Source: Promerops cafer
Taxonomy: Eukaryota; Chordata; Aves; Passeriformes; Nectariniidae
Assembly: GCA_013398275.1 (NCBI GenBank)
Contig: VZSE01002505.1
Location: forward strand, 124,001-188,000
DNA: 64,000 nucleotides
Reading direction: 5' to 3'
Of this stretch, positions 10,741 to 25,700 are shown piece after piece. Below the pieces are notes generated by a model that worked only from the letters and a program-made list of their open reading frames with translations, was not told the DNA's origin and did not search any database. Position 1 is the stretch's first letter. Every line of letters starts with the position of its first letter. The translations under genes and the position numbers were made by a program.

Positions 10741-13700
10741 ACCCTTGTTGTGCTTCTGATCCGCTTTCAACCACATGTCCTTGCTACCCTTTCTGGCCAA
10801 AATCTTTTGTGGGGTAGCCACAAGGTCCCATCTATAGGGGTTGGCTGCGTCCAAGTGAAATTCACGGCTTGCCAAGGGGAGAGAGAGGTTCCACAGTGCT
10901 CTCTTATTTGGATATAAACAGGAGAATTAGTCAAGAGGCTCCAACTGTGCCATTCTTTCCTTAGCTTATACGCTGAAGTAGTGTTTGTGCTCTTAAAAGA
11001 GCTCTCAGGCAGCTCGCTGAATCCAGTCCCATCTTGGCCCTGCTTTATGGGACCGTCTTGGCCTGGGAATAATAGCAGGAATCTGGCTAAATAAATATTT
11101 TGAATAAGAACGCAACACCTGTTGACATTCGAGACTGTGGGTCCTTGTGCTCGGTGCTGGGGCTGCGTGGGCTGCAGCAATTAGCCGAGGTTTGCGCCTT
11201 TTGTGGGATTAACTCTACGAGCGACAGTGGCCGTGCTGTGGGTGGTATTTCCAAGCGTGCCTGGTCTCCCATGGACTTTATTTTTAGCATTATTTAAGGA
11301 GGGTCCGGACCTGGCAGCATGCTGCAAGCAGCCTGTTCCTCTTCTCCTTTTCTTCTGGGGTGATCAGGCTGTGAGATAAAGCCGAAGTCGGCCACAAATG
11401 ACTGCAGGGCAGGATTCGGTCGAGACGCCAGACCTGGCTGTGAACTCGAGCTGAAAATGTGTGCAGGTCCTGGGTTTTTCACACGGGGTGTCAATGAAAG
11501 TGAGTATTTGAGTTCCAGCATTGCAGGATGAACTGAAGCAGGTTTTTTTAATCGTCCTGATTTTTATAGGAATCCTGTTTTCCTGTCACGCTGCCTACCA
11601 CACCTTGTGTGCTCCATGCACTCAACGAGGGTGTCTGCAGATGTGTTGTCATGCAGGCCAGTGCAAAACCTCTCATGGTCCACAGGTGCTGGGCTGAATG
11701 AAATGTCCAGAGAAGCTGCCAGTGTGCTGGTGGGCTGGTACAGTGTCATGAAAAAAAAACAGGGCTTTGTGTGTTCGTGCAGTTCTGTCTGTGACATAAA
11801 GGCTCCTGTAGGAAGTGTCAGGTGGAGGATCTGGGAGTGCAGAAACAAGTCTGAAATGAGGTTGCCACCTTCTCCTGTGGCCACCTAGAATTAGTTTTCA
11901 GGAGACACAGGAGGGAGCAGAGGGTGTTCTTACATAGACTTTTTTTGGCAAATGCTGAATGTGGTGTCAGACTGATGGTTCTGCTGGGGAGAAAAGGTGT
12001 GCAGGGTGGCAGTAGCCCCACATGGTTAAAAAGGGCAGGCAGGACAGCAAAAGAGAAGTTCCTATATGGTAGAGATAGGGCTCTGTTGTCCTGAGAAGAT
12101 ATTTCACAATGAAGTGTTTCTCATCATCATGAGGAAGATACAGCACTCCTGTAAAATGGAGTGATGATGCTTGGAGATCAACAGGTTAGTAGAGATCTGT
12201 AACATCAGAAAAATATGCTTAGTAATTAAGTGGAACTGCTGTTTTGAAAATGATAAACCTATTTGTTTTGTGAGAAGGGCAGTGTTGTAACCTGCTGAAC
12301 CCTTCCCTTCTCAGTAAGGAAAATTACTGGCAATGTGTCTTTGGTTTGTGTAATCCAGTATAAGGTGGTGCCATTACACTGCAGGGAAGTTCCTAAGGAT
12401 AATACATTTGGTTGTTAAAGGTAATAATTTTTAGTTACTCTGCCTAGACGTGACCTTTGATCCTTCTATAAAAATAAATAATTAACTTTAAATACTATGA
12501 GAAAAATAAATGTGTGTGTGTTCTGTAGTTGAGGCCCTACTGCAAAGGGTTTGCATCACATATTTGTTTTCAGTAGATCTAGAGCAGATGGATGGAGTTG
12601 AGTCAGTTTGCTCTGTTTTGTAGTCTGGAGAAACAGCAAATGCTTGAGGGCAAAAATGGGACTTACTTGGAGTACTAAGGATGTCATGAGATATCTTCTA
12701 TCCATTTGTATCTTTTTTATATGTTCTGAGCTGCTGAGAGAGGAGACAGTCAAATCAGTCCTCTGTGTAATTTTGGATATTGTCTTCTTCCCGTATGGAC
12801 TGATTTTTTTGTTTGTTTGGGTTTTTCTACTTTTTTTTCGACTGGTAGTCTTCAGAAGTTCTACTATTATGCTGGCTGCAGCTCTTAGTCTTTTTGCCTA
12901 CATCAGCAGAAACATTTGTGTATTCTTTTCTTAAATTACAGCATTGAAGTTGGACACAGTCATTGTTTTGCCAAGGTGTTTTTTGGCACGTTCAAACACT
13001 GATACAGCAAGGCTCAGGTGTAAGTCCTGTGTACACAGTTATGGCTGCTGCTGTGATTCCAGCATGAGCTACATGCAAATTACTTCCTTTCCTACACTTA
13101 GATCCAATTTCATTTTTCTTACCATCTGCAATTTTAAAATTAACTTGCTTTAGAAGTTTCTCTAAGGTGCCAGCATTAAATCCGCTTTTCATCTGGATCT
13201 TGAAACACTGTAATTTTAATATAGTTCCACTTGACAGCCAGCAAAACTGCTTGTAGTGTGTGTGTATGATTGGATCTTGGAAAGATCCACCAATTAGCTT
13301 TTACACCCTCTCGGGAAGCTCTTCCACATGTTGCTTTCTGACATGTCTCTGCCTAGGCAGTGGGTTTGTTTTGGTGTTCTTGTGTTGTTTTACATGCTGC
13401 ATTGGGGTGTATTTTTTAAGTCTTGGATTCCTGGATGCTATCTGCAGAATGTGGATGGTGAGCCACATGTGAAAATACTGTCTCATTCAGGCCTGTATTA
13501 TAACTTTGGGTGACTTGTCAAGTTTAGAAAATTTATACTGGTCTGTTCTCGTATCTGGGATGTTAGAGGCTTGTTACACCTCTTACCTTTGCTTTGCCTT
13601 TCCCCTAAATGGGAACTCAGTAGCCTGTGGGAAGAGGAAGAATGGGGTGAGAGGGATGGTCTGAGCAGAGAGGAAGACCTTGAACAATGTAGCGAGGCAG

Positions 13701-16700
13701 GGGCAGGGTTGGGAGCCTGTGCCGAGTGGGCAGGACCCCGGCGGGACAATCGGCTCTGTGCAGCAGTGGAGGGCAGTAGGAAATTAGTCACTGTGACTCA
13801 CGGGGACAGGGTCCTGCTCTGGTGCTGTCAGTGGGGCTCAAAGAGCATGTATTAGGGTAGCCATGAGCAATCCTGCCGGTGAGGTGTGAGGGAGGGATGC
13901 TGTTCTGCCAGGAAAGCCCAGGCAGCCTATAGACTAAAACAGGGAGCGTGAGGAAATGATGGGGCCATGACTCTGTGCTTGAGAGGAGCAGCTCCCAGTG
14001 GATCAGCAGCCTGTTTAACCTTGAGCCAGCCTGTGCCCAGGTGGCCAAGGCAGCCAATGGCATCCTGGCCTGGATCAGCAATAGTGTGGCCAGCAGGACC
14101 AGGGCAGGGATTGTCCCCTGTACTGGGCACTGGTGAGGCCACATCTCAAGTGCTGTGTCCAGTTCTGGGCCCCTCAGTTTAGGAAGGACAATGAGGTGCT
14201 GGAGCAAGTCCAGAGAAGGGCAGCAAAGGTGGTGAAGTGTCTGGAGCACAAGTCCTGTGAGGAGCAGCTGAGAGAGCTGGGCGTGTTCAGCCTGCAGAAA
14301 AGGAGGCTCCGGGGTGACCTTACCACTCTACAACTGCCTGAAGAGACCTTGTAGCCGTGTGGGAGTTGGTCTTTTCTTCAAGGCAATCAGCAAGAGGACA
14401 AAAGCTTAATCTGCACCAGAGGAGGTTCAGGTTGGACGTTAGGAAGAATCTTTTCACAGAGGGGCTGATTAGATATTGGAATGGGCTGCCCAGGGAGGCG
14501 ATGGAGTCCCTGGAGGTGTTTAAGGGAAGACTGGATGTGGCACTCAGTGCCATGGTCTGGTTGACATGGTGGTGTTTGGTCATAGGTTGGACTTGATGAT
14601 CTCAGAGGTCTTTGTCAGCCTAATGGATTCTGTGATTCTGTTTTGTCAACTGGTTTCAGGGAAGATGTAGAAGAAAGGTGCAGTACATGGAGTATGTTTA
14701 CAAGGAGCTCTTCCCAAGGGCTGGGAGCCCCAGGATAGAAAGGCAATTCCCTTGGCAGCTTGGGCAGATGCAGGCTGACACCAGTATGTGACTGGGGGCC
14801 AAGGGGGATTATGCAGGTAATGAAGGCAAAAGGAAAGGTGAGGTTGTTGAAAATGGTGATGAGGGGTGTGCAAGTGCCCAGGGGTGAAATGAGTGAATGG
14901 AGAAACAGGAGCTGATGTGGCTGAAGGCACAAGTGTCAGGAACCTAGGCTGGTGGAGGCTGGGCTGGAATACACTCATCCAGCTGGCAAAGAGGCTGCTG
15001 CAGTAACCCTGACATTAAATAATGGGGCTCCAGATGGGATGTGTGCTACCTGAGTGGATAAGGAAGCTGTACCTTGGGGATGTGATGATGCAGGGTATGG
15101 TGTACCCTGGATGAAAAGACCTGGTGCTTGTGACAAGGGGCTTATATGATGCTACTTTAACATTAGTCATAAAAGAAAAAGGGAAAGTGCTTGTGAGTAG
15201 CCTTATTTTGGCTGGCTGGCTGGCTGGCTGCTGACATGGATGTTAGGGAGAGATGAGCCAAGAATGTCTTGGAATGAATTCACACAAAGCCACTGAATGG
15301 AGCTGACAGGATCTGGGATGCCAACATTTTAAAATTTGAAAAAGAGACGGGGAGTGGGAAGACTCCCCTGAAAGATGGAAAAGAAAAAGAGAAAACTACC
15401 AAGAAGCTGACAATAGCTGCTGCAGGATTAGTCTGCCCTGGTAATGCTCCCACTGTCATCTGGGCCAAATTTTTGTCACTAAGCAGTAAGTAGTCTAGCA
15501 GATCCTCCCTCTCCCTGTAGAAATGCAGATCACTTTTACGGGACATGGTTAAATGAAAGTACTCAGATGACAATAATTCAACACGTGCTGAAAGTTTTGG
15601 AAAATGGGAACTCAAGAGGGGAGCAGCTCTGGCAGAGTAGACCTGAAGGCAAAGCAGCATGAAACAGGTCATAAATAAAGTAAATCCTAAGTCTGTGATG
15701 ACCTTTGGCGCTCAGCTTGCTTGTGTTTGTATTTGGAACAGAACACCTTCAGTGTTCCCAGGGAAAGATGGGATGCCACCAGGCATCTTTCTTACAAAAC
15801 TTTTCCTTGAAAATAAAGGAATTGTTGTACCTGGAGTGCACTGGTGTCATGAACCCCCTGCAGGCTGCTTGTGCTGTCTCAGACTCCAGTTTGGGGACCC
15901 CCACTGTACCCATGTGCTGCAGCAGAGATGAGTCTCTGGGCTGGGGCAGAAGTTGGCTTTGGCATGAAGGTAAATTGTTAAACATGGCATCCAGAGCATG
16001 ATAAATGCTAAAGGAGAAAGCTGCCTAGCAACCCTGTGGGCACTGGGTGAGTAATCCTGACTGGTGCAAAACTTCCTCATGGTTGATGTAGCTTCTGCAA
16101 GGCAAGGTGATTTTTTTTGTACCCCAATTAACCTAGTGCTCAGCTACTTGGTTATTTTTAAATTGTTAATTAACATAGAGTATCTTCTGGTCCACATAAT
16201 GTGATTTGAGAGAGCAAAACCAAACCAAACGAGACCTCAGGGCTGAATTTTTCTGGCTTACCCTGCAAGTGAAGAATTCAGCTGGCACTTGGCCACGTTA
16301 GAGAATGGCAGGCTTTGGCAGGCGCCGAGGAATTTCCTGAGTTATGAAAAGAGCACTGGGCACCAGAGAGGTCGCAGATAAGGCAGATCTTAGAAAATCA
16401 TTAAAAGTGGAATTCTTTCCTGGTAAGTTGGTCACTTGATGTGGAAACCACCTAAGTTTCTGATAACCCAAGCATGGCAAGAACACCAAAAAAAGAAGCC
16501 AAATGTGTAGAAATGTCATGATAAGGAAGTATTTTATCAAGACTTTTAATTTACTTTGGTAGTAACCTGAAATCAGTCATGCTTTTAGAATATTTTTATT
16601 AGCTGAGTAGTTTTTTAGTTATAGTATTAGCAACTACAATGTGGTTGGAAAACAGTGATCATCTCTCTCTCTCAGAAATTCAAGAATCCCTCAGGCTTCT

Positions 16701-19700
16701 ATAAATAACAGCAGAAGCCTTAAATAGAAGGGGAAACACACATGATAGTACATTCCCCCAGCCCCATATGTAAATCACATGTACTCAAATACTTGATCTG
16801 ATGTGGTGGTTAGAGACAAGGATGGATTAAAGTGAAATATACTATTGATGGAGAGTGGTGTGAAAGGTGATGACTTCTAAATGCTCTTTTGCTGCTTTGG
16901 GAAGTGCAGCTTTTGTTGTGCTATGGCTGGTGCTGTTGTTTAACTGTTTTTAAATTTCTAGACCTTATTAGCTCTAATGCCTTAGTGTTAGCAGACATCA
17001 GTGAAAATATGTATTTCTTATGGAAACATCTGCTTTTCTAAAAGCAACTTTCACTTCAGAGGTATGTAAAGAGCACTTCTCTGAACTGAATATACATCTT
17101 GGGCTATCTTTGTAATATTTTCTGATAACTAACACTTAGATTCTGCTGTCTCCTTATCATGCATCAGAATAGTAAATGTACATTTTCTTTTTTCTTGGGG
17201 GCAGGTGGGTGGGGGAAAGTCCAGACATTTTAAGTGTGTAGCTTTGGTTTGATTTCCTAGGCTTTGACAACTTCAGACTTTCACTTCTTCTTTTACAACT
17301 ACTCCACCTTTGACCACTTTATGTCTGCTCACCTAAACAGACATGCTTATAAGTTTTCTGCACATTTGTTTTTTTTACTGTTTTCTCTTTGCATCATTTG
17401 GGTCTGTTTTTTACAATTCTATATAAAACCCACAAAATTCAGTTGCACTTTGTTCCATGTAGTTGTCGATTTAAAACAAAATAATAGCACTGGCAGCATA
17501 CTTCATCAAAATATGTGAACTGTTTTACCTCTGTGTAATTTATTTTAGCTGTATTTTTTGCTTTTGTTACATTTTTTCCATGCAAACAATGGCAGGGTAT
17601 GTGATACTACATCTTTAATGTTGGTGGTATATGATCTTCAGAGGGTCAGCTCTGCATCATGCCAAGGGAGAGGTCTCCCTAGTGCTTGGGGAGGAGTGGG
17701 TAGCCTGTTAGAGGTCTGACCTGACTCCAGACAGTGTGAACAGCCACAGGGAGGGATGGTGCTTTGCTGTTTTTTTGGGAAGTGCTGGTGGCACAGGAGT
17801 TGCTACTGCCTGGGCTCTGCCTTCCTGTTGGTACCGAGCTGTTGGTGGTCTGTGCTTGCAAAGCTCAGCTCGGGCTGAAGAAGTTGAGATGTGCTGGCTA
17901 CCAGTTAGTTTTCAGTAATTCAGTACTTCCTTAAAATTATTCAAGTGTGTAGTCTCTTCTTGAAGGTCATTTCTCAAGAACAGACATGAGTGTTAGTGGG
18001 TGTCAAATTTGTCACATACTTCATGCAAATAGCTTTTTAAAATAAAAATTTGAGAAGCACACCTAAACCCTTCCTCTTTTTGTAACATTACTTTCCTTTG
18101 CCAACTGAAACATGGGGTCAATGTTGAGAAGCAGCCCAAAAACAAGCAGATGTGAGATATCCATAGTTAATGCTTTAATCTGAATAGTCTTTTCTTTGTA
18201 AGCTAAAGCTACATATTGACTTGTTTTCTTTGTTACTAATTTTCACTAGATATAAATATTTATAATTTCAAAGGCTAGGTGTTTGTGGGGTTTTGATAGC
18301 TATCTGACTTCACTCTGCAAATATTCTGGTGTTCCTGCATGCCATTCCTGGTTTCCAGCTGCATGGGGATGTATGTACAAAGGGGAGCTTGTGTAGTTGC
18401 ATTTGTAGCTCTCTAGGACTGGACCTCTCTGAGCTCACATTGATTCTGTAACATGCAACTCTCTGAAACCATCAAATCAGGTTTTTTTAGTTATGTTTTG
18501 CAAAACTTTGTGGGCAGAACTTCTGGTGACATCAAAGTGTCACGTTGCGCATGGTTTTGGAGTCACAGGTCTGCTCTGGAGGGAACACACCATGGTTAAG
18601 GCTGACAGCACTGTCACTGGTTTCTCTTCTGTCCTTAGGTCCTTTCTCACAACTTGTGCACAGTGTTAAATGTTCCCCATGATCCAGTGGCCTTGGAAGA
18701 GCATTTCAGGGATGATGATGAAGGACCAGTTTCCAATCAGGGTTACATGCCTTATCTAAACAAATTCATCTTGGAAAAGGTAAGTTTTGAGTTCTGGTGT
18801 TCTGTGCTTTCTTGTATCAGCTTTTGTTGTTAGAGTGTCTTTGTGGTAACTGGTGCATGCAGGAGGCTGCTGCTGGTGTGAAGGCACTGGTTGGGAACGT
18901 GTCTGTGGGGTCCTCATGGGTCAGCTACTCTGGAGAGCCGGTGCCTAAAAATGGAAGGGTGCAGTGTTCTGTACCTCTTCTCTCCTTGGTTTCTGTTTCC
19001 TGTTACATCTGGCCCTTGTCTAAGCTGTGTTCATGCAGAACTGTGCTCATATTAATAAAGCACCTCAGCCTGAATTTATCTGAAAGTGTCTGGGAGCTGT
19101 AAGTTGTCCCACTTTATACTGCAGCTGTAACAGAATATTGTCACAGACTCCTTTGCAAACAGAAAGGGTAAAAATATCTTCACTGTTTGTCACAAAATAC
19201 TTTAATAAGCAGACCCCTTCAGAGAGTTACGGTGGGTGATATTAGGGCGTGTTGTGAAGTTTTGTCTCCCAAGTTCTTTCCTTTCATGTATGAGCATTCT
19301 TCAGTCTTCTGTTGTGCCTTGTTTCAGGAGAAACACTGGAAAGCCAGCAGGGCTTTGCCCTCCTCTCCTCTCCATCGTGTTCTAAAATAGGTGGTCACTG
19401 GGTTGGAAAGTTAGGAAACCCCAAACAATGATCTTCCTGCTTTTTTTCTGTGTTCTGTTCACATACTGGGCTGGACAGCAAAAGCAGCTCACATGATGGT
19501 GGAGACATCAGCTTCAACACTGCTGATTTCTCAAACACTTGAGGGCCAGCCCCAGAAACCTTCAAACTTTGATGCTGTGGCTGCAGAGATATGGAGCTGT
19601 TTGCTCTCTTTTGTTATGTGAAGAAGTCCTGGACTGACATACTGCCAAGAAGTCCAATGCAGCAATTGCAGATGATGCAAACTCCTCAGCCCCATTTGCT

Positions 19701-22700
19701 GGTTTTTGCTCCTTCATTTAACAGTGGTGGAAAATGTGATATATGTAATGCAGTCTGGCAGCTTATATCTAGCAAAGACTTACCAGCTTCACTGCCTCTC
19801 TAGTCTGTGTTTCTCTCATACCCAAGAGTATGAGAGACATGCCAAGAGTGTCCTGATTGATTTGTGAGAGTTGTTGGCCTTTAATACACATTAAGGTACC
19901 TCATTAGTGTCTTGGTTGTTTGATGCTGAAGAGTCCTGCTTTGTCCCTAAGAAGTTGTGATCTCCTTTCTGCTTCATCTTGGCTGTCTGAGATCCTGTGG
20001 AGACCAAGCAGTCTTTTTTCCCAAATTCTGGGGGAAAAAAAAGGCCTTAATTTATTTTGACCAAAGGATTACAGTAGGAGAGGCTAAATCACAGTGGGTT
20101 AATACTCTCTGTAGACAGTAGCAAGCCATTATGTAAAGAAAACCCAAAAGAGATGTGTATGGCTTTTTCAAATATAAAGATGCTTTATTGTTAAAGGGTG
20201 TTTCTAGGGAGAATACTTATGGAAATGAAGAGCAGAATTGCATTTAAGTAACACTTTTATCTGAAAATGACAGACTTGGCTATGTAAGTAAGTAGGTATG
20301 AAAGGGAAGAGCATGACTGTGTATACTTTCTTGTTTTGTTTTATTCATATACTGATCTGGCTTCCAGTGATTGCCTGATATATCCATATCATCAGTTAAT
20401 CTTAAAAGATGAAAGTGTTAAGGAACAGGATTAAATTATCTGTAATTTCATGTTATTTGGTCTTGACTAAATGCTTGTAAATAAGAAAATTAGTGAAGTT
20501 GTTTGGACAGAAGGCTATCTTTTTGGACAGGAAAAGTCTTGACTGTGACTTCTCTTCTTTTAGAGATGAGTTTACATCAGTGCCAAAAGACAACATGCAG
20601 TGGGATGAAGTCACTGATTCATTGCGTGTCTCCTTTGTTTAAAACAAACAAACCAAAAAAAGCAAACAAGAAACTCCTTCTTTCTTTATTTTTCCAAGGC
20701 GTAATCTGTTATTTTAGATGGGGTGATTGTAGAAAAATTGCTGTTAGTATATTCTAGTAAGCAAAGCTACTAAAGAAGGAGTGATGCTTTATACCCCCAG
20801 ACACACAGGAAGTTCTCTCAGTTTCCAGTCATGCATCTTATGGTGAATTAATTGATTCGAGCAAGAGCCACTGGCTTAAGAGAGGTTCTTTGATCTAAGA
20901 TATTTTGCTTTAAGACATTCATAAATATTTTATGAATGATTTCTTAAATTTCTTTCAAAATAGTTATGTAACTGTGACTTAGAATTTTATCGAGGACTTT
21001 TAATCTTTGGAAATAACTTGTGTTGTACTCCTAAATGCAGTTGTAGCTTTTAATGTTTTTTTGATGCTGACTTACCCTGCAGTAAAGCCTCCTTATACAG
21101 AACCAAGGAATCATCAAGAAAGGGACAATTGTCAAGAAAGACAGGGTAGTTAAATGAGGTACATTTGCTGCAACTAATTTCCTTTATCCACATAGGTAAT
21201 TTCAGTAAATGATTTGAGTAATTAGTATTGCCTGATTGATGATTTCCAGTGTTATGCATCTTGTTACTCAGCAGATAGATGTATTTAGACTTTTCTTGCA
21301 TCTGAAACAAAACCTGTCTTGTTCTGTAAATGTCTCTTTCAGGAGGGAGCTGTCATTTGCCAATATGGTGTCTTCATAATTTGTTTTACTTGGTTCCTTA
21401 ACCATATTTTAGCATGTTCTGTTATGTATAATGTATATCTTTAAATACCAATTGGAAATGTTTCCCTTTTGGTGATGGCAGTGGTGGTATTTCACAGCAG
21501 GCCTTATTTAGAGCAGGGAAGAGTCCTGGTGTGAGGAGACAAAGAAGGACATTGTTCAAACCTCAGGTTATCTCATCTTCCAGGCAACTTCATGAATGCA
21601 AGTTACACTACCAATGCTTGTTATATTTTTGGAACTGTTATTTTGGAGAGCCAGGGCTTGTGTGCTGATGTAATTATTGTCCTGAATAATTCCCAAACAG
21701 TGTCTCTGTTCTGGATGACACGTGGGCCCCACAAAGTCCATTTCAGAATCAAGTGTGGATTCTCAAAAAAGGGCTTACATTTCTAAAGTGGGATTGCTGG
21801 CACTGTGGGACCTATTCCCCTGGTAAAAATGGTTCTGAAGCCTCCTGCTCAACTGCTGCACAGTCCTGGTGGCCGGGACGTGCTGCAGGTGACCTGGGCT
21901 TTGACAGGAGTGTCTGAGGAGCTGTGGTCCTGCTTTGCTGTGTTAGCAGAACCTGTGCACCACGAGGACATTTCCAAGGTGGAACTGCTCACCGTCAGGG
22001 TGGGGAAAGTGCTTTTAGAAAAGAAGTCATGGTTCATTGGGCAGGGTGGAGAGGACACACCAAAAACACAGGCAAGGGTAGGCAAGGAATGAAGAGCTGG
22101 CGAATAGAACAAAGAAGAAGGAATCCTGACTTGTAGCCCTTCACCCAGAGGGCGTTTGTTCATTTAGTCGGTGTTTCATTTAAGATCCGTGTTTCTTGTG
22201 CAAACGAGACAGATGCTGAACTTGTGGCTGTAGCAGCTCTGCCTCCTACAGCTGCCACCTTAGTCAAAGGACAGCTGTAGCCTCTTGCATCTCCATGTTG
22301 GTGGCCTCTGCAAGTATGCAAAGTATGTGGTTTTTGTTCGTAGTCTCACTTGTAGGCCTTGACATTGTTCTTGTTATCAGGTTGGTTTCTTGTTTACTTC
22401 TTTCTTTTTTTATCTTTTTTTCCCTCTTTTTCCCCTCCACCCACATCAGTTCATTGACTTCCCATGTCTGTCATTGACTGAGCCAGTGTGCTGTGGTCAC
22501 TATATTTGACCACTTAACAGACTGGGTAGGAAATCATACAGTTTGCATCGGTGTTCTTGAAGCATCTGAGATCTGTGGTTTGGCTTATCATAAAAAAAAT
22601 CACTGACCATTACTGATCTCACTACCACAAGAGGTACAAGAACCTGTTTCTTAGACATGTTTTCCAAAATCTCAAAGGGGCTTCCATTACAGTGCCGAAC

Positions 22701-25700
22701 ATGCCCTTATCAGTTGCACATTGGTAAAGAAATAGCATTCTGAAGTTGTGGGGAGATAATAAATAGGTTTAATGTATAATTTAAACAAGGGTTTAAAAAC
22801 AAAACAGTAAATTAGGGCTCTTGCCTATATAAATAATTCACCGATCTGTAGGTGCAGCTGCTAGATATGATAAAGGATAATGAAAACAAGAGGAATTTTT
22901 GTATCAGTGAGGTAAAGGTTTGCACACCTGAGAAAAAGCAAAGATTTTAAGGGGATTAACATTTGAGGAAAAAAATAATTCTGTGTTTATGAATACTCTG
23001 CAAGAGATAGTTTGAGTAATGTGAAGTAAAAAACATATTAAAGATCCTTCCTAATTGTTACTCCAATATCACTTTTAGCATATCCACATGTGGGTTTGGC
23101 TATGCTGGTTTCCAAATTTGCTATATAAAAATCTCAGTAAGTCAGTGCAATAGGAGGGCAACTGGAACTAAGTTCTGGAGATGGTTTGGAAGCTGATATG
23201 CCAGAGGAAACACAGAGTGCACTGTAGCCTCCTTTCCGTGGAGTCAGGGTGTTATTAACTCAACCAGAAATTGGAGGTTGGATGTCAGTTTTGCTAGGAG
23301 AAATTCCTTATTTTACCCTGTGCAGGAAGTCAGACTAGGTTGCTACAGTGCTCTTTTTGGGCCTTTCTGTAGTGCAAACTACAGTTTTCTCACTGCTTTT
23401 TGTGTGATGAAACTTTGATAAACTTTGTCTGTCTGCTGTTCTGTGCCATTCGTGCATATAAATTTCTTTGTTATTCTTCAATTTCTTCTCTTTAGGTTCA
23501 AGGAAACTTTGACAAAGTTGAATTCAACAGGATGTGCTGGACTCTCTGTGCTAAAAAGAATCTCTCTAAAAGTCCTTTGCTGATCAGCGATGAAGACGCA
23601 TTTAAAGTGTGGGTTATTTTTAACTTCTTGTCAGAGGACAAGTACCCTTTAATCATTGTACCTGAGGAGGTAAGAAACAAAAACTTAAGCTCTTTCACAC
23701 CAGTTTGCCTAATGTCCCACTTGAACTGTGTTAAGTGTGGTACTCTCTAGAGATTTAAGAGGAAATACTGTGTAATTTAAATTTTTTATTCCCCTCTTTT
23801 AGTATTGTGAGGCCTTGGATGCATTTCTGTCTTCCAGGGTGCATATATGGGGATTTCCACAGTATACTTGAGATATTTATAGCTCTGTGTGTCTATCATT
23901 TAAACAGCCTGGACTAAACAGGACATGCATGGATGTGATCTTTAATCACTGCATTGCTTAAAGGTGGTTACAATTTTGCAAGGTCAATACATCCATGTGA
24001 TTCTGAAAAAAAATGCCCCCATCTGTTCTGTGTTATTGTGATTTGCAAGGTGAGTCTTCAGTCTCATGTCACCCTCCTGATGGAAAGGACAATATGAAAT
24101 TTTCTGATGGTGTCTGTTTCTGATCAAAACCAGCCAGACCCTGAACACTCTTGCTTGAGATGTCTGAAGGAATAATACCAGGGAGATCTCTTTATACTTC
24201 TAGTTCACAAACAAGTATTGGCAGCACTCAAATAGGTATTTTAACCCTAAAGCAAGATTTCAGTATCTCCACCATTCTCCCCTTTGGGATGGGTGGGGAA
24301 AGAAGCAGAAAGACCAGAACTGTTGGCATAAATAATCCCTTGCAAAACTGTGTACGCAAATCCCAGTGGTTTGCAGTTCAGCACTGGAGGATGGAATAAT
24401 AAATATTTACAAGCTGTTGAACAGCCAGGGATCAAAACAGTCTGATTAACATGCCACTAACAACATAACTGTTGGACTCCAAGGTGTTGTGCCAAACCCA
24501 CAAGTACCGATAGCTCTCCTATCAAAATAAACTGTTCAGTTTTGCTTTCTCACTCACTTTTTAGCAGGAGACTTTCACTCTGCACATTTCTGGTTTTGCC
24601 AGATTGGCCCATGCCAGGGCCCTACCTGGCATGCTGTATTCCCGTGAGAAATGGGACAGTCTTTTTGCTTGCTTTCCCATTTGTTTCTGTTGGTTCTGGG
24701 AAACAGGGATCATGGTTATAAAAGCTAAGACAGCTCCTTTCTTAGTGGTGCTGTATTTGGCTTGGTAGGTCAGAGCCACTAATAAATGCCAAAACTGGGA
24801 CTCCAATCCACGTCTCTGGTTTGTCAGTGTGTTGCCTACTGTTCAGCCTGGCTTACCTGTGGGCAGACATTTCACATCTCCTGAATTGCTGGCATGGTTA
24901 AAAGCTTCAGCCCTGCCAGCTCTGGGGCGTTGCTCCCCACTCCCTCTCCACCAAGGGAGCCCCAGATTGGTGCTGCCTTCTGTGGCTGCTGCCAGGTAAT
25001 GGCAACGGGTCTGTGTGTTGGCAGATGTGCTGCACAGTCAGCACTGAGCTGAGGTTTTCCAGATTTCCAGATTTTGTATGTGCTGTTGTTTGTTTTCCTT
25101 CCCATCCTTAACGTCCAGGTTAACCTGTATTGCTCTTCTACTTGGATTATTTTAAAAATTCTGATGGTGGGTCTGTGTCTGCATCTCCTTGATTACAGCA
25201 AGATTTAAATTGTGCAGTTTGTTTAAAGAAAGCTTATAGAGCCTGACTGACAAAGAAAGGCTGCTCTGTTCTTATCATGTACAATGCCTGTATTCACTCC
25301 ACCTTCACTCAGACCACACAGGTAATGTAATCAGCCACTGGAGGAATGCTGTCTCTTGAACACACTCCTTTCTGGTTTGTATTGGTCCTGCATCAGGTTC
25401 TCTGTACTTCTGGAAAATTTTGCATTTACTCATCTACTCTTTGCACAAAATTCTCGAAGTGAAACTGCAAAGTCTCAATTTCAGTCGTTTTGCTTTTCCT
25501 CAGATGTTTTCTATCTGCCTTTTTTACAAAATGGCTTGCAGGTCATGTATACAGTGAGGGGATTTTTACAAAGTGAAGGAGAGGGGGGAAGAGGGTTGGA
25601 AGCCCTGCTCTTGGTGCTGTCGATGTTTGCTGAGAGCAGTGTAAACCTCTCATGTGTGACTGCAGCTCCCCCCCAGGGAGCAGGCTCTCCTGCCCTGCCC

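Larger units (their letters stand above)
10411..18638 (+). other. SWAP70: SWAP70 intron 1 (8,228 bp, GC-AG)
   Basis: It starts GCAAGC and ends CCTTAG, phase 0. It contains the downstream half of the CpG island, the CR1 at 13975-14641, the (GGCT)5 repeat and a 14-bp palindrome TATAAATATTTATA at 18251-18264. No nested gene is seen. Confidence 0.88.

Noticed and set aside
10198..10875. 225-codon minus-strand open frame over SWAP70 exon 1
   Set aside because: It is antisense to a certain coding exon within the CpG island and contains the N; it is a shadow frame.
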